From the NCBI GenBank assembly GCA_035478435.1, contig DATIJT010000009.1:1-64000 (forward strand): 64,000 nt of DNA, given 5' to 3'. Below the pieces are notes generated by a model, which did not search any database, had not been told where the DNA came from, and saw only the letters and a list, made by a program, of their open reading frames with translations. The translations under genes and the position numbers were made by a program. Position 1 is the stretch's first letter. Each line of letters starts with the position of its first letter. Origin of the DNA: DATLRC01 sp035478435 (GTDB lineage: Bacteria > Patescibacteriota > Saccharimonadia > Saccharimonadales > UBA4665). Positions 1 through 7,433 of this stretch are shown in pieces.

Positions 1-113
1 AGAGTTGTTTGAGCTAAAAAGTTGCTGGTAGCAAGTTTTTAGTGAGTTCTCGAGCAAGCCTGTTTTGTACAACAGATAGGTCAAGTTTGACGACTGCCTG
101 TCGGCTTTTTCGG

Positions 114-139
114 TTCCTTTTTGCCGAAACAAAAAGGAA
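114..139. terminator. A/T-rich hairpin after the UmuD-like gene
   Basis: Arms TTCCTTTTTG (114-123) and CAAAAAGGAA (130-139) are perfectly complementary around the loop CCGAAA. The hairpin lies about 40 bases beyond the stop of the minus-strand UmuD-like gene. No separate U-tract follows, so termination is inferred. I see no gene start in 1-180; in particular no umuC-like reading frame begins there. Confidence 0.4.
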
Positions 140-180
140 TAAGGCCGGCAGCTTTAGCTGGCGGGATTGATAGTTAAGAG

Positions 181-540
181 TTAGGTTTGGTATTGGTGGA
201 CAATGGCGGTTACTACGCCCCATGGTTTTTGGCTGTGGTTTAAAGCTAGGTAGCGGTACAGTGCAAAGCCGGCCTCTTCCCAAGCGACCACTAAGTCAAA
301 TTTGCTAGGCACTAGGGCGCGGTCAATCACGGCTATATCGCCGTCGAAAACCCCCTGGTCAGCCCACTGATGGCCACTAATCCTGAGCAGGTAGGTACTA
401 CTGGGATGGCGGATTAACAGCTGGTTAAGGTCGAGCGCTAAGCGCCGGCCCTGCCCCGCCCGTTCTATGGCCGGGTTGGGAAAACCGGTGTGTATTGATA
501 CTCCATCGCTTCCGGCCAGAGCTTCCAAATCTTCTTCCAT
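181..540 (-). CDS. UmuD-like S24 family protein lacking catalytic residues
   Basis: The 119-residue product follows UmuD closely: a GFPNPA segment after a short N-terminal arm, LDLNQLLIRHPSSTY, then a beta-rich core with FDGDIAVIDR. UmuD and LexA are self-cleaving serine/lysine proteases. Here the nucleophile motif GDSM reads GHQW (residues 56-59, Gln58 at the Ser position), and the segment that should hold the catalytic Lys reads ALYRYLAL (93-100) with no Lys. It should fold like UmuD' but cannot cleave itself or a partner. A good ribosome site (AGGAAG) precedes the ATG. It sits 32 bases after the 87-residue gene, probably as one operon. Family assignment is confident; the function without protease activity, perhaps polymerase binding, is inferred. 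Confidence 0.75.
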   Translation of the reverse strand: MEEDLEALAGSDGVSIHTGFPNPAIERAGQGRRLALDLNQLLIRHPSSTYLLRISGHQWADQGVFDGDIAVIDRALVPSKFDLVVAWEEAGFALYRYLALNHSQKPWGVVTAIVHQYQT

Positions 541-572
541 AGTTCTTCCTCTCTTGTTTGCTTGCGCTTCAT

Positions 573-836
573 TTAGGCTCCCGCTTTCATTCCTACGAGT
601 GTCCAGCGGCCATCATCTTGCCTTAAACGGTAGGTATTGTTGCCATCGCTCATATCAAACAGCTTGGTCAAAGACGTTCCCTTTCGGACTAAATACCTGA
701 TGCCTGATTCCATAAAGTTATATTCCCGGTCGCCGTAAACCATGCGCTTCGGATAAGTCTCCAGACCTGGCTGGTTTGGTTTGCGCCAAAAATAAACGGA
801 CGTTACTTCTACTTCCTGATCAATCAAAGTCCCCAT
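573..836 (-). CDS. Small conserved-looking protein upstream of umuD-like gene
   Basis: An 87-residue protein with no signal peptide or membrane segment, rich in aromatic and basic residues (RMVYGDREYNF, GIRYLVRKG, YRLRQDDGRWTL). The pattern of short beta strands resembles small proteins encoded beside Y-family polymerases, but I cannot name the family. An AGGAG ribosome site lies just upstream of the ATG. The UmuD-like gene follows by 32 bases on the same strand, so the two are probably co-transcribed and linked to translesion synthesis or its regulation (inference). Confidence 0.6.
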   Translation of the reverse strand: MGTLIDQEVEVTSVYFWRKPNQPGLETYPKRMVYGDREYNFMESGIRYLVRKGTSLTKLFDMSDGNNTYRLRQDDGRWTLVGMKAGA

Positions 837-840
837 AATT

Positions 841-1157
841 CAAGCTCCTGTTTAGATAAATAAAGAGAAAACCGACAAGTCTTAGCTAGCGGTAAACGGC
901 TTTTATTTTGGGAGCTTCTGGCTTCGGAACCAACTACCGTTCGAAGCGGTTCTAGATACCAGATGCTTGGAGTTGAATGAAGAAAGCAGTGACCGAGGTA
1001 TACTTTCTTAGTTTATAAGTCTGCGCGGAGGAACCCTTCGATAAACTCAGAGAGCCCACACATGGCTAGTTTTAATTATACATGCTCGTCAAGCTTAAGG
1101 CTATTTGATGTTGTCTAAAAATTGGACGATTTCGCGCGGTACATTCCAGCGAAAAAG
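841..1157. other. Intergenic region with inverted repeats
   Basis: No gene is visible between the 87-residue gene and the DGR target. The region holds an inverted repeat with arms GCTTCGGAAC (921-930) and GTTCGAAGC (939-947), a second arm pair GAACC/GGTTC (927-931, 948-952), and AAGAAAG/CTTTCTT arms around 980-1010. The first could be an operator or a leader hairpin for the minus-strand operon, whose start is about 85 bases away. The response-regulator 3' remnant at 1101-1139 closes the region. Confidence 0.4.
1101..1139 (-). pseudogene. Remnant of a response-regulator 3' end
   Basis: Read on the minus strand, these bases encode PREIVQFLDNIK followed by TAG, exactly the C-terminus of the intact response regulator whose stop is at 4074. 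The two copies differ at three bases inside the Phe and Leu codons, all synonymous, and in the lysine and stop codons (AAA TAG against AAG TAA). Homology ends upstream of PREIV. The spare copy therefore comes from a related real gene and lies on the far side of the DGR from the intact copy. Confidence 0.7.
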
Positions 1158-1186
1158 TTGACAATTTTAACCAAAAGTAGTATGAT
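1158..1186 (+). promoter_or_regulatory. Sigma-70-type promoter of the DGR target gene
   Basis: TTGACA (1158-1163), a 17-base spacer and TATGAT (1181-1186). This is close to the bacterial consensus and points at the target gene, whose ATG at 1231 is preceded by AAAGGAG (1215-1221). The target gene should therefore be expressed constitutively and well. Confidence 0.8.
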
Positions 1187-1230
1187 TAAGCATAATTCTA
1201 GAAATAGCTAGAGAAAAGGAGTGATGAGAC

Positions 1231-2214
1231 ATGGATCCTAAAGGCGCACTTAAAGCAGTTGAAGCTCTACATGAGGCAATGGAGCCTGGTGAACAGGCCG
1301 ACTTTGAAGCCGCTTTAGCGGAACGGTTTAACTTGGCGGGCGCTGCCGCTGGTAGCGTAGCCGTAGCCGAAACTACCGAGCGACCACAAACTGAACTCGA
1401 AAAACAGCTAGCTGAATTTGACTTTCTCAATCCTGACGTCTCTATTGACCTCGAAACCCAGCTAGACGTTATGACCAGCTTCTGGAAGGAACTTGGAGTC
1501 GTTTTACGTGCAGATCTATTAATTCCCCACCAACGTACCCACTTAGAGCAAGTTCTTGAAACTCACCCAGGCCATAGGGTTGTCCCTACTCTCTTATCTC
1601 AAGGCAACCTAGCCGATGCTCGTAGCCAACTGGCCGAAGCTGCCAAAGGTGCTTTTGGCAAAAACCAGTTCCATGACAGTTTATCTCCACTTTGGACACC
1701 AGACCAAAGCTATCTCTATGGCAAACTGCTTGCTGACCCAGATCAACCAGTTAAAGACGGACGTAAGTCTTATGGTTTAGGCTACAAAATGCCTGATGGT
1801 TCGGTAGTCGGCCGAGATGCCTACCTACCTCTTTTAATGAATACTGGACAAATAGTTGAGGGTAATGACGGTACGCTGTGGACGTTCCCGGTTATGGATG
1901 TCCAAGTCCGTGCGCCACGAACCTATGAAAGTGCGGGCAATTTGCATGCACTTGTAAGTCCTACAAATACCCCAGAAGGTCTGCTGGCTATGCAACTTCT
2001 TCACCAAGCCAATGGCACGCCTAACCCTGCTTGGGCAGTAGACTTTGCTAACGAAGCTGTTTACGAATTAGACAAAAACGGCAAACCCAAAACCCTGGTG
2101 AGCGTCGCGGGCGTGGGCTGGGGTCCGGACGGTCGCCAGGTGTGCTTGGGCGACTGGCGCGCTGGCGGCCGGAGCGGCCGCTTTGGTGTTCGCGCCGAGG
2201 AGAGTGGGCTCTAA
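1231..2214 (+). CDS. DGR target protein with C-terminal variable region
   Basis: A 327-residue protein with no signal peptide or membrane segment. The N-terminal part (about 1-110) is helical and acidic. The C-terminal part has the layout of the C-type-lectin-like domain of DGR targets, ending in a Trp- and Gly-rich segment and FGVRAE. Its last 107-bp stretch before the stop codon is the variable repeat: residues 291-317 differ from the template at 14 positions, only where the template has adenine. DGR targets are usually ligand-binding proteins diversified at surface loops. A strong promoter and ribosome site precede the gene. The N-terminal family is not recognised, and the absence of a signal peptide leaves its location open. 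Confidence 0.85.
   Translation: MDPKGALKAVEALHEAMEPGEQADFEAALAERFNLAGAAAGSVAVAETTERPQTELEKQLAEFDFLNPDVSIDLETQLDVMTSFWKELGVVLRADLLIPHQRTHLEQVLETHPGHRVVPTLLSQGNLADARSQLAEAAKGAFGKNQFHDSLSPLWTPDQSYLYGKLLADPDQPVKDGRKSYGLGYKMPDGSVVGRDAYLPLLMNTGQIVEGNDGTLWTFPVMDVQVRAPRTYESAGNLHALVSPTNTPEGLLAMQLLHQANGTPNPAWAVDFANEAVYELDKNGKPKTLVSVAGVGWGPDGRQVCLGDWRAGGRSGRFGVRAEESGL
2094..2200 (+). repeat. DGR variable repeat (VR)
   Basis: These 107 bases match the template repeat at 2528-2634 except at 21 positions, and every mismatch is at a template adenine (19 A to G, one A to T, one A to C). The last 22 bases are identical in both copies; immediately after, the two diverge at non-adenine bases, as expected of IMH and IMH* sites. 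Just past the target stop codon an AAGAC/GTCTT hairpin (2213-2226, four-base loop) could be the counterpart of the post-VR hairpin known in phage BPP-1. Confidence 0.93.
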
Positions 2215-2527
2215 GACTTAGGTCTTTGATTCTTCCTTCTTCTTTTCCTTTTGAATTTGCTAGACTGTAAGTATCGGTGAATAGTCTCAGATCACGCTCT
2301 TTTTAGGGCTGGTTTGCTACCGTGTCATTGTGTGAGGTCAAGAAAGCTAAAGTGTATATTTGTCTTTTCAAAAAGAGCTAATATCATATGCTGATCTCAG
2401 ACAGGTTTACAATTTCCCACTCTCGGACTACGAAGAACTTAGCTCCATTTAGGGAGCTGAAATAATAGCGCTTCTTGGCGGTGCGCCGCTAAGCAAGACC
2501 CCGATAAGTTAGTAGTCAAAAAGTTGT
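2215..2527 (+). other. Spacer between VR and TR with two hairpins
   Basis: No protein gene is visible. Two stem-loops stand out: AGCTCC/GGAGCT (2441-2446 and 2453-2458, loop ATTTAG) and an 8-bp stem with one G-U pair at 2474-2493 (loop TGCG). They sit 35-90 bases before the template repeat, so they may be part of the structured RNA from which the template is copied. The first 40 bases are a pyrimidine-rich tract. Confidence 0.45.
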
Positions 2528-2634
2528 CCTGGTGAACGTCGCGAGCGTGAACTGGAATCCGGACAATCGCCAGGTGAACTTGAACAACTGGAACGCTGAC
2601 AACCGGAACGACCACTTTGGTGTTCGCGCCGAGG
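2528..2634 (+). repeat. DGR template repeat (TR)
   Basis: This is the adenine-rich copy of the variable repeat: read in the target frame it has Asn codons (AAC or AAT) at most sites that vary in the VR. Of 27 adenines in 2535-2634, 21 are replaced in the VR; none of the other 73 bases is. It lies 434 bases downstream of the VR and is followed at 2655-2687 by a strong terminator, so the template RNA probably ends there. The short reading frame across it is not a gene. Confidence 0.93.
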
Positions 2635-2654
2635 TGATGGGGATAATCGTAAGT

Positions 2655-2687
2655 AAAAATACCAAGCGAGTGTTGCTTGGTATTTTT
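2655..2687. terminator. Bidirectional terminator between TR and avd
   Basis: A perfect 13-bp stem, AAAAATACCAAGC (2655-2667) and GCTTGGTATTTTT (2675-2687), with a 7-base loop. It ends in T5 on either strand, so it can stop both the template transcript from the left and the avd transcript from the right. The avd stop codon lies at 2686-2688. Confidence 0.85.
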
Positions 2688-3030
2688 ATGGTGTCAGGCT
2701 TTTTAGCCAACCTCCAGCCATTCGTCCAATGTCTTTTAGTATTGCCTGGGCTTGAAAGACTTTGGTTTCATTAGCTAATTTTAATTCTAGGTATAAACGA
2801 AGTTTTAGAGTGGCAATCTCCTGTTGCGCCAAGGCTTTGATCAGAAAACCAGGCTTATGAGGCTTTGGAGCGTTTTTGGCCATGATCAGCTGCTCCATAA
2901 GTTCAAGAGTGCTTTGTTCTAAACTTTGCCCTAATGAATAGCGCTGGGCTTTTGGCAGTTTACTATTCAGATCGACAATGTGTTTGTAGAGCTTGTAAAC
3001 TTGGGTAATGACGGGAAGCGCCTCAGACAT
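2686..3030 (-). CDS. avd: Avd-like four-helix-bundle protein of the DGR
   Basis: A 114-residue, basic, almost entirely helical protein. The motif KAQRYSLGQSL (about 27-37) and the following long helices match the Avd/23S-IVP four-helix-bundle superfamily. Avd proteins form pentamers that bind the DGR reverse transcriptase and template RNA and are needed for mutagenic retrohoming. Here the gene is on the minus strand between template and reverse transcriptase, whereas most DGRs keep all parts on one strand. Its start codon (3028-3030) abuts the first coding-like codon of the reverse transcriptase at 3033, leaving no room for separate promoters between them. Family call is based on sequence pattern and context. 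Confidence 0.75.
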   Translation of the reverse strand: MSEALPVITQVYKLYKHIVDLNSKLPKAQRYSLGQSLEQSTLELMEQLIMAKNAPKPHKPGFLIKALAQQEIATLKLRLYLELKLANETKVFQAQAILKDIGRMAGGWLKSLTP

Positions 3031-3143
3031 AAGACACTAGTTTAACAAATGTCTGGAAATCGTGGTATGCATTTCGTAAGGGTAAACGCTCCAGCTCCGC
3101 AATCATCAATTTTGAATATTACCTTGAAGCTAACTTATGGGGC

Positions 3144-3590
<447 letters not shown>

Positions 3591-3591
3591 T

Positions 3592-3999
3592 TTGACCAGC
3601 CAGATTATGGCGAATATCTATCTGAACGAATTTGACCGTTTCATGAGCCATGGTCTGAAACCACTTGCCTATTTGCGCTACGGTGATGATTGGCTATGCT
3701 TTGTGTCGGATAGAAGCACGGCTTTTCAGTCGCGGGGAAAAGCCCTCCAAAAGCTAGCTGGGCTGTCGTTAGATATCAATCCTAAAGTTGATCATGTAGC
3801 TCCAACTTGGAAAGGCATTGCTTATTTAGGCGTGGATATGTGGCCTAATGGAAGGCGACTACAGTTAATAGTTCAGGAACGAGTCAATCAGAGGATAGAT
3901 AGCCACAATGTGGCTAGTTATCGTGCTTTAGTGGCAACTCATCAGAAACCAAAAAGACTCAAGGAATTGAACTGGAGAATCGTTAAAGATTCGAGTTAA
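3592..3999 (+). CDS. DGR reverse transcriptase, C-terminal part (frameshifted)
   Basis: This frame holds RT motif 4, whose upstream bases encode GLPIGNLTSQ. The pattern IGxxxSQ is the hallmark that separates DGR reverse transcriptases from group II intron enzymes (QGxxxSP). The catalytic YGDD (motif 5) follows in LRYGDDWLCF, then motifs 6-7 (LSLDINPKV, WKGIAYLGVDMWP). Length and ending (LKELNWRI) fit a complete C-terminus. No ribosome site precedes it, so it should be made only as part of the full-length protein when the AAGC tract is in register. Confidence 0.85.
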   Translation: MTSQIMANIYLNEFDRFMSHGLKPLAYLRYGDDWLCFVSDRSTAFQSRGKALQKLAGLSLDINPKVDHVAPTWKGIAYLGVDMWPNGRRLQLIVQERVNQRIDSHNVASYRALVATHQKPKRLKELNWRIVKDSS

Positions 4000-4073
4000 T
4001 AGAATATAATTCCGCCAGTTCGCTTCTCGTTAATTAGCATGGGGTAAAGTCTATATTAAAACCTGAAGTATTT

Positions 4074-4487
4074 TTACTTGATGTTGTCGAGGAATTGGAC
4101 GATTTCGCGGGGAGTGAGTTCGGCTTTGACGATGTAGCCGTCAGCCTGCTTTTCGATATCGGCGCGGACGTCTTCGCGCTGCTCCAGGTTAGTGGTAATG
4201 ATAATCTTAGCTTTTAGGTCGGGCGTTCGGGCTGGGTCGCGCAGGGCCCGCAAAATCTCGATGCCGGTTAAGCTAGGTACCATCAGGTCCAGCAAAATAA
4301 TATCGTACTGATTGGACTGGGCTAGGGCCAGCGCCTTTTGGCCGTCGGGTTCGATGGTAACTTGGTAGCCGGCACTGGTCAGCGCCCGGTTGTAAAGTTC
4401 GCTGATGAAATGTTCGTCTTCAACGACGAGCAGTTTACGACCGGCCGGCGCTGGCGGTGGAGCTGAGGTGGCTGGTTGGTCAGGCAT
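4074..4487 (-). CDS. Single-domain response regulator (CheY-like receiver)
   Basis: A 137-residue protein with a Pro/Ala-rich N-terminal extension (1-16) and one receiver domain. Acidic pocket Glu23-Asp24, phospho-acceptor Asp67 (ILLDLMVP), Thr98/99 and Lys121 are in place. There is no output domain, so it probably signals by protein contact. The histidine kinase gene lies about 110 bases upstream on the same strand and is the likely phosphodonor. The last 12 codons are duplicated at 1101-1139 on the other side of the DGR. Confidence 0.9.
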   Translation of the reverse strand: MPDQPATSAPPPAPAGRKLLVVEDEHFISELYNRALTSAGYQVTIEPDGQKALALAQSNQYDIILLDLMVPSLTGIEILRALRDPARTPDLKAKIIITTNLEQREDVRADIEKQADGYIVKAELTPREIVQFLDNIK

Positions 4488-4517
4488 ACTGCTACTATTC
4501 TAACAAATAAGGGATCA

Positions 4518-4598
4518 GAAACTAGGAAATAGGAAGTAGAAATTAGAAAATGGCCCAAAATCAGAGGTGCTATTTACTAATTTCTAATTCCTAGTTTC
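4518..4598. repeat. Degenerate 7-bp repeats in inverted orientation
   Basis: The spacer between kinase and response regulator contains GAAACTAG followed by GAAATAG, GAAGTAG and AAATTAG units (4518-4547), and the inverse CTAATTT, CTAATTC, CTAGTTTC (4577-4598). The arms can pair into a long hairpin. The same 7-base periodicity recurs at 11681-11710, 33176-33316, 62323-62395 and around 63281-63707. Confidence 0.6.
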
Positions 4599-6136
4599 TA
4601 TCTGCGGTACAGTGAATGGTTTTTGATCCAACCGTGGGCGCTGCGCACGATTTCTTTATTATCACTGTTTTTGACTTCTTCGGCAAGCTGGGCGTACGGC
4701 AAAAGCGTGAAGCCGAAGACGCTGCCCTTGCCTTCTTGGCTGCGGATCCAAATATTACCGCCGTGGGCGCCGACGATCGCTTTGCACAAATACAAGCCTA
4801 AACCGGTACCGCCAATCTGGGCGCGGTGGCGGTGGTCGCGGTAAAACTTTGTGAATAAATTGGGCATAACGGACGACGGGATGCCCAGGCCGAAATCCTG
4901 GACGGTGGTTTCTACCAGGCCGTCTTGGGTTAAATGGGCGTCGATTTTGATAACCTTACTGGTGCCGCTGTACTTAATGGCGTTGTCGACCAGATTATTT
5001 ATGACTTCGTAAATACTCAGGCGGTCAACACCGACTTTCGGCAGGTTAGGCGTGGCTTTGCAGTCTAAGGTAATGCCCCGGACATGGGCGCGGAGTTCAA
5101 GATTTTTGACGATATCGGCTAGCACCGCCGCCCAATCTTCTTCTTTCAGTTGCAGTGTCAGCTGATCTTCCTCTACCCTAGCGACATTCAGGATGTTGTT
5201 GACAAAAGCGGTCAGCTGCTGGGCGGAGGCGCTCATTTTGGTTATAAAGTCTTGGAGTTCGGGCGATACTTTGCCGGCCAGTTCTTCTTCGAAGACTTCT
5301 ATGTAGCCACGCAGCAGGGTTAGCGGCGTACGCAGTTCGTGAACGCTCAAGGCGATAAAGCTAATGGCTTGCTCGTCCTGGGAGTACTGTTTGGTGTGGT
5401 CGAAGAGGACCAGCATGGTTTCGATCTTGCCGGGGTTGCCTTTGTTATAGTAAGCCGCCAGGTCAAACAGGCGGGTCGGATGGTTGTCTTGGACGTTCAG
5501 CCGTACCCGTTCCCAGTAGCTGACGGCCGTGGCATTGTGTAGTTTGGCAGCCTTTAGCCATTTATCAAAGGTACTCTCGCTGGGAAAGGCCATGTCGAGC
5601 ACCATATAAATGTTTTTACCAACTAAATCGGCGGTTTTGATGCCGATATACTGGGCGGCCGTCTCGTTGGCGAATTGGATGGTTTCGCTGTCATCCAAAA
5701 CGAACAAAGGCAACGGCAAAGCCGTAGCTATAAAGTTAGTCTTTAAATCACTACGTTCTTTTTGGCCGATTTGACGAGTTTGGTCGGCCACGCTAACCAA
5801 TTGATAGATTTGGGCGCTTAGAGTAGCCACTAGTTCGCGGCCAAAACGCAAGCCTTCCAGTTTAGGCGGGGCCACGCTTTGGGTGTGGGGGCTTAAATGT
5901 AAGATGACTTGCCACAGGGCCTTGAGCGGCTGCAGCAAATATTTGCCCAGGCTGGTAGCGATTAACACAGCCAAGCCTAAGCCCATGGCTGCTAGCCCAC
6001 CGGCTAGTAGGACTGGCTTAATCGCCAAAGCCCGCTCACCAACCCACCAAGCCGCGACCAGAAAAAGATTGTTAAGCAGCAGAATGGCTAGGAGTCGTTT
6101 TTGGGCTTGCCCTACCAAGCGCTGCAGATAGTCCAT
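4598..6136 (-). CDS. PAS-containing sensor histidine kinase
   Basis: A 512-residue membrane kinase: two membrane segments (about 14-33 and 41-62) with almost no extracellular loop, a PAS-like domain (about 135-250), the dimerisation/phosphoacceptor domain with HELRTPL (His266), and a C-terminal ATPase with VDNAIKYS and GTGLGLYLCK. Without a large external domain it probably senses a membrane or cytoplasmic cue through PAS. It lies directly upstream of the response-regulator gene and 6 bases after the DUF3048 gene, so all three are likely one transcription unit. Confidence 0.92.
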   Translation of the reverse strand: MDYLQRLVGQAQKRLLAILLLNNLFLVAAWWVGERALAIKPVLLAGGLAAMGLGLAVLIATSLGKYLLQPLKALWQVILHLSPHTQSVAPPKLEGLRFGRELVATLSAQIYQLVSVADQTRQIGQKERSDLKTNFIATALPLPLFVLDDSETIQFANETAAQYIGIKTADLVGKNIYMVLDMAFPSESTFDKWLKAAKLHNATAVSYWERVRLNVQDNHPTRLFDLAAYYNKGNPGKIETMLVLFDHTKQYSQDEQAISFIALSVHELRTPLTLLRGYIEVFEEELAGKVSPELQDFITKMSASAQQLTAFVNNILNVARVEEDQLTLQLKEEDWAAVLADIVKNLELRAHVRGITLDCKATPNLPKVGVDRLSIYEVINNLVDNAIKYSGTSKVIKIDAHLTQDGLVETTVQDFGLGIPSSVMPNLFTKFYRDHRHRAQIGGTGLGLYLCKAIVGAHGGNIWIRSQEGKGSVFGFTLLPYAQLAEEVKNSDNKEIVRSAHGWIKNHSLYRR

Positions 6137-6142
6137 GAGTGC

Positions 6143-7399
6143 TTAAGGTTTATAGCTGACTTTATCGCCGGAACTGACGGCTGTCAGCCAGGTTTGGCCA
6201 GCGTTCAGTTTGACAGGCTGGTTATTGCTGTCAACGAAAACTATCTGGGCGTTGCTGGCGGATTTACTCCAGCCGCCAACCGTTACAGAGCCATCCTGGA
6301 AAATATAGGCTTGGCCATTGCCAACAATGCCGTATTGCGAGTGTTTGTTGTCGGACTGCAGGTTATAAGGGATAACCAAGGCGATGACGACTTTGGGGCT
6401 GAGCTGGCCGCCGGTGTTGCCGTCTATGTGGGCGGCACCGCCGACAAAGCGCTTATAGCTATTGGAAGTGTAGTCATAATTGTATTGGACGTTGTAGTCA
6501 GGGCTCGAGATATTCATGTAGATGGTTTTGGCGGTCGGCAGCTTAACGGGCGCCTCAGCCTTGCGGGCAAAACCGCTGAAATTGCTAGTGCCGTAACCTT
6601 TGGCGTGCTCCAGTTCGTTTAATTTAACTATGGAAGTATAAACATTGTGCGGCGCTTCGCGGCTGCTGATTCGCTGGTAGTAACCGCTATGGGAAAACTG
6701 GTCCAGGTCTTTGACGCCCCAATCTTTTATGTCTTGCAGGGCTTCCGGGCTGCCGCCGACGTGGGCGATGGGAGCGTCGAAACCTAAGTCCCACTGCAAA
6801 TAGTATGGCCGGACGCTGCGAACCGGACCGACGTATTCCGGGTTGTAGTCCAGGTATAGGGCTAAGAAACGGGTAATGCCGCCTTCAGCGATGGCTTCAA
6901 AAACCACTCCGGCCTGGCCCAAAGCTGATTGCGGCCTAGCAAAAGTACTGTTTTCGATCATTACGCCAGTGACGGGACGTTGGTTGATGCTAGGGTCAAC
7001 CGGTAGGCCGGTCAGGTTTGAGGGCACGGTAGTGGGCGCGGCCACGACCTTTTTGTGTTTGGTGATTTTAACCGGTGTTACAGGATAGGTTTTGTGTAGC
7101 AAAATAAAGCTGGTTATCCCGGCGCCTAGAAGCACCACGGCAGCGGCTATGGTCAGCCATTCCTTTTTAGTAGGCGGCCACTTAAACTTTAAAAAGCTAG
7201 GGCGCTTTTTAATTTGGCTGGCGGCTAGCATTTCTGGCGGTTCGGCGGAAGCCGCTTCGTGGGCGGCGACCGTTTCCGGCGCTTCAAAAGCTGGTTCGGC
7301 GATGGGGTTTTTGTCTTCGGCTGAGCCAAGCATGTTATCGAGCTTGGGCGCCGGCTGAACAGGCCGTTGGTCCGGCTTGAAGTCATCAATCATACGCAC
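6143..7399 (-). CDS. DUF3048 (YerB-like) membrane-anchored protein
   Basis: A 418-residue protein with a charged N-terminal cytoplasmic region, one membrane segment (about 80-102) and an external DUF3048 domain: LTGLPVDPSINQRPVTGVMIEN, ARPQSALGQAGVVFE, GGITRFLALYLDYNPEYVGPVRS (each only partly quoted) are the family landmarks. YerB-type proteins are envelope proteins of unknown biochemical activity. The 6-base gap to the kinase gene suggests co-expression and possibly a role as a sensory partner of the kinase (inference). Confidence 0.88.
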   Translation of the reverse strand: MRMIDDFKPDQRPVQPAPKLDNMLGSAEDKNPIAEPAFEAPETVAAHEAASAEPPEMLAASQIKKRPSFLKFKWPPTKKEWLTIAAAVVLLGAGITSFILLHKTYPVTPVKITKHKKVVAAPTTVPSNLTGLPVDPSINQRPVTGVMIENSTFARPQSALGQAGVVFEAIAEGGITRFLALYLDYNPEYVGPVRSVRPYYLQWDLGFDAPIAHVGGSPEALQDIKDWGVKDLDQFSHSGYYQRISSREAPHNVYTSIVKLNELEHAKGYGTSNFSGFARKAEAPVKLPTAKTIYMNISSPDYNVQYNYDYTSNSYKRFVGGAAHIDGNTGGQLSPKVVIALVIPYNLQSDNKHSQYGIVGNGQAYIFQDGSVTVGGWSKSASNAQIVFVDSNNQPVKLNAGQTWLTAVSSGDKVSYKP

Positions 7400-7433
7400 A
7401 ATTGTAGCAACCTAAGATCTATAATGGTAGTGC

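Noticed and set aside
2532..2774. Reading frame across the template repeat
   Set aside because: It merely translates the TR in the target frame and then crosses the terminator; there is no ribosome site and the TR acts as RNA template.
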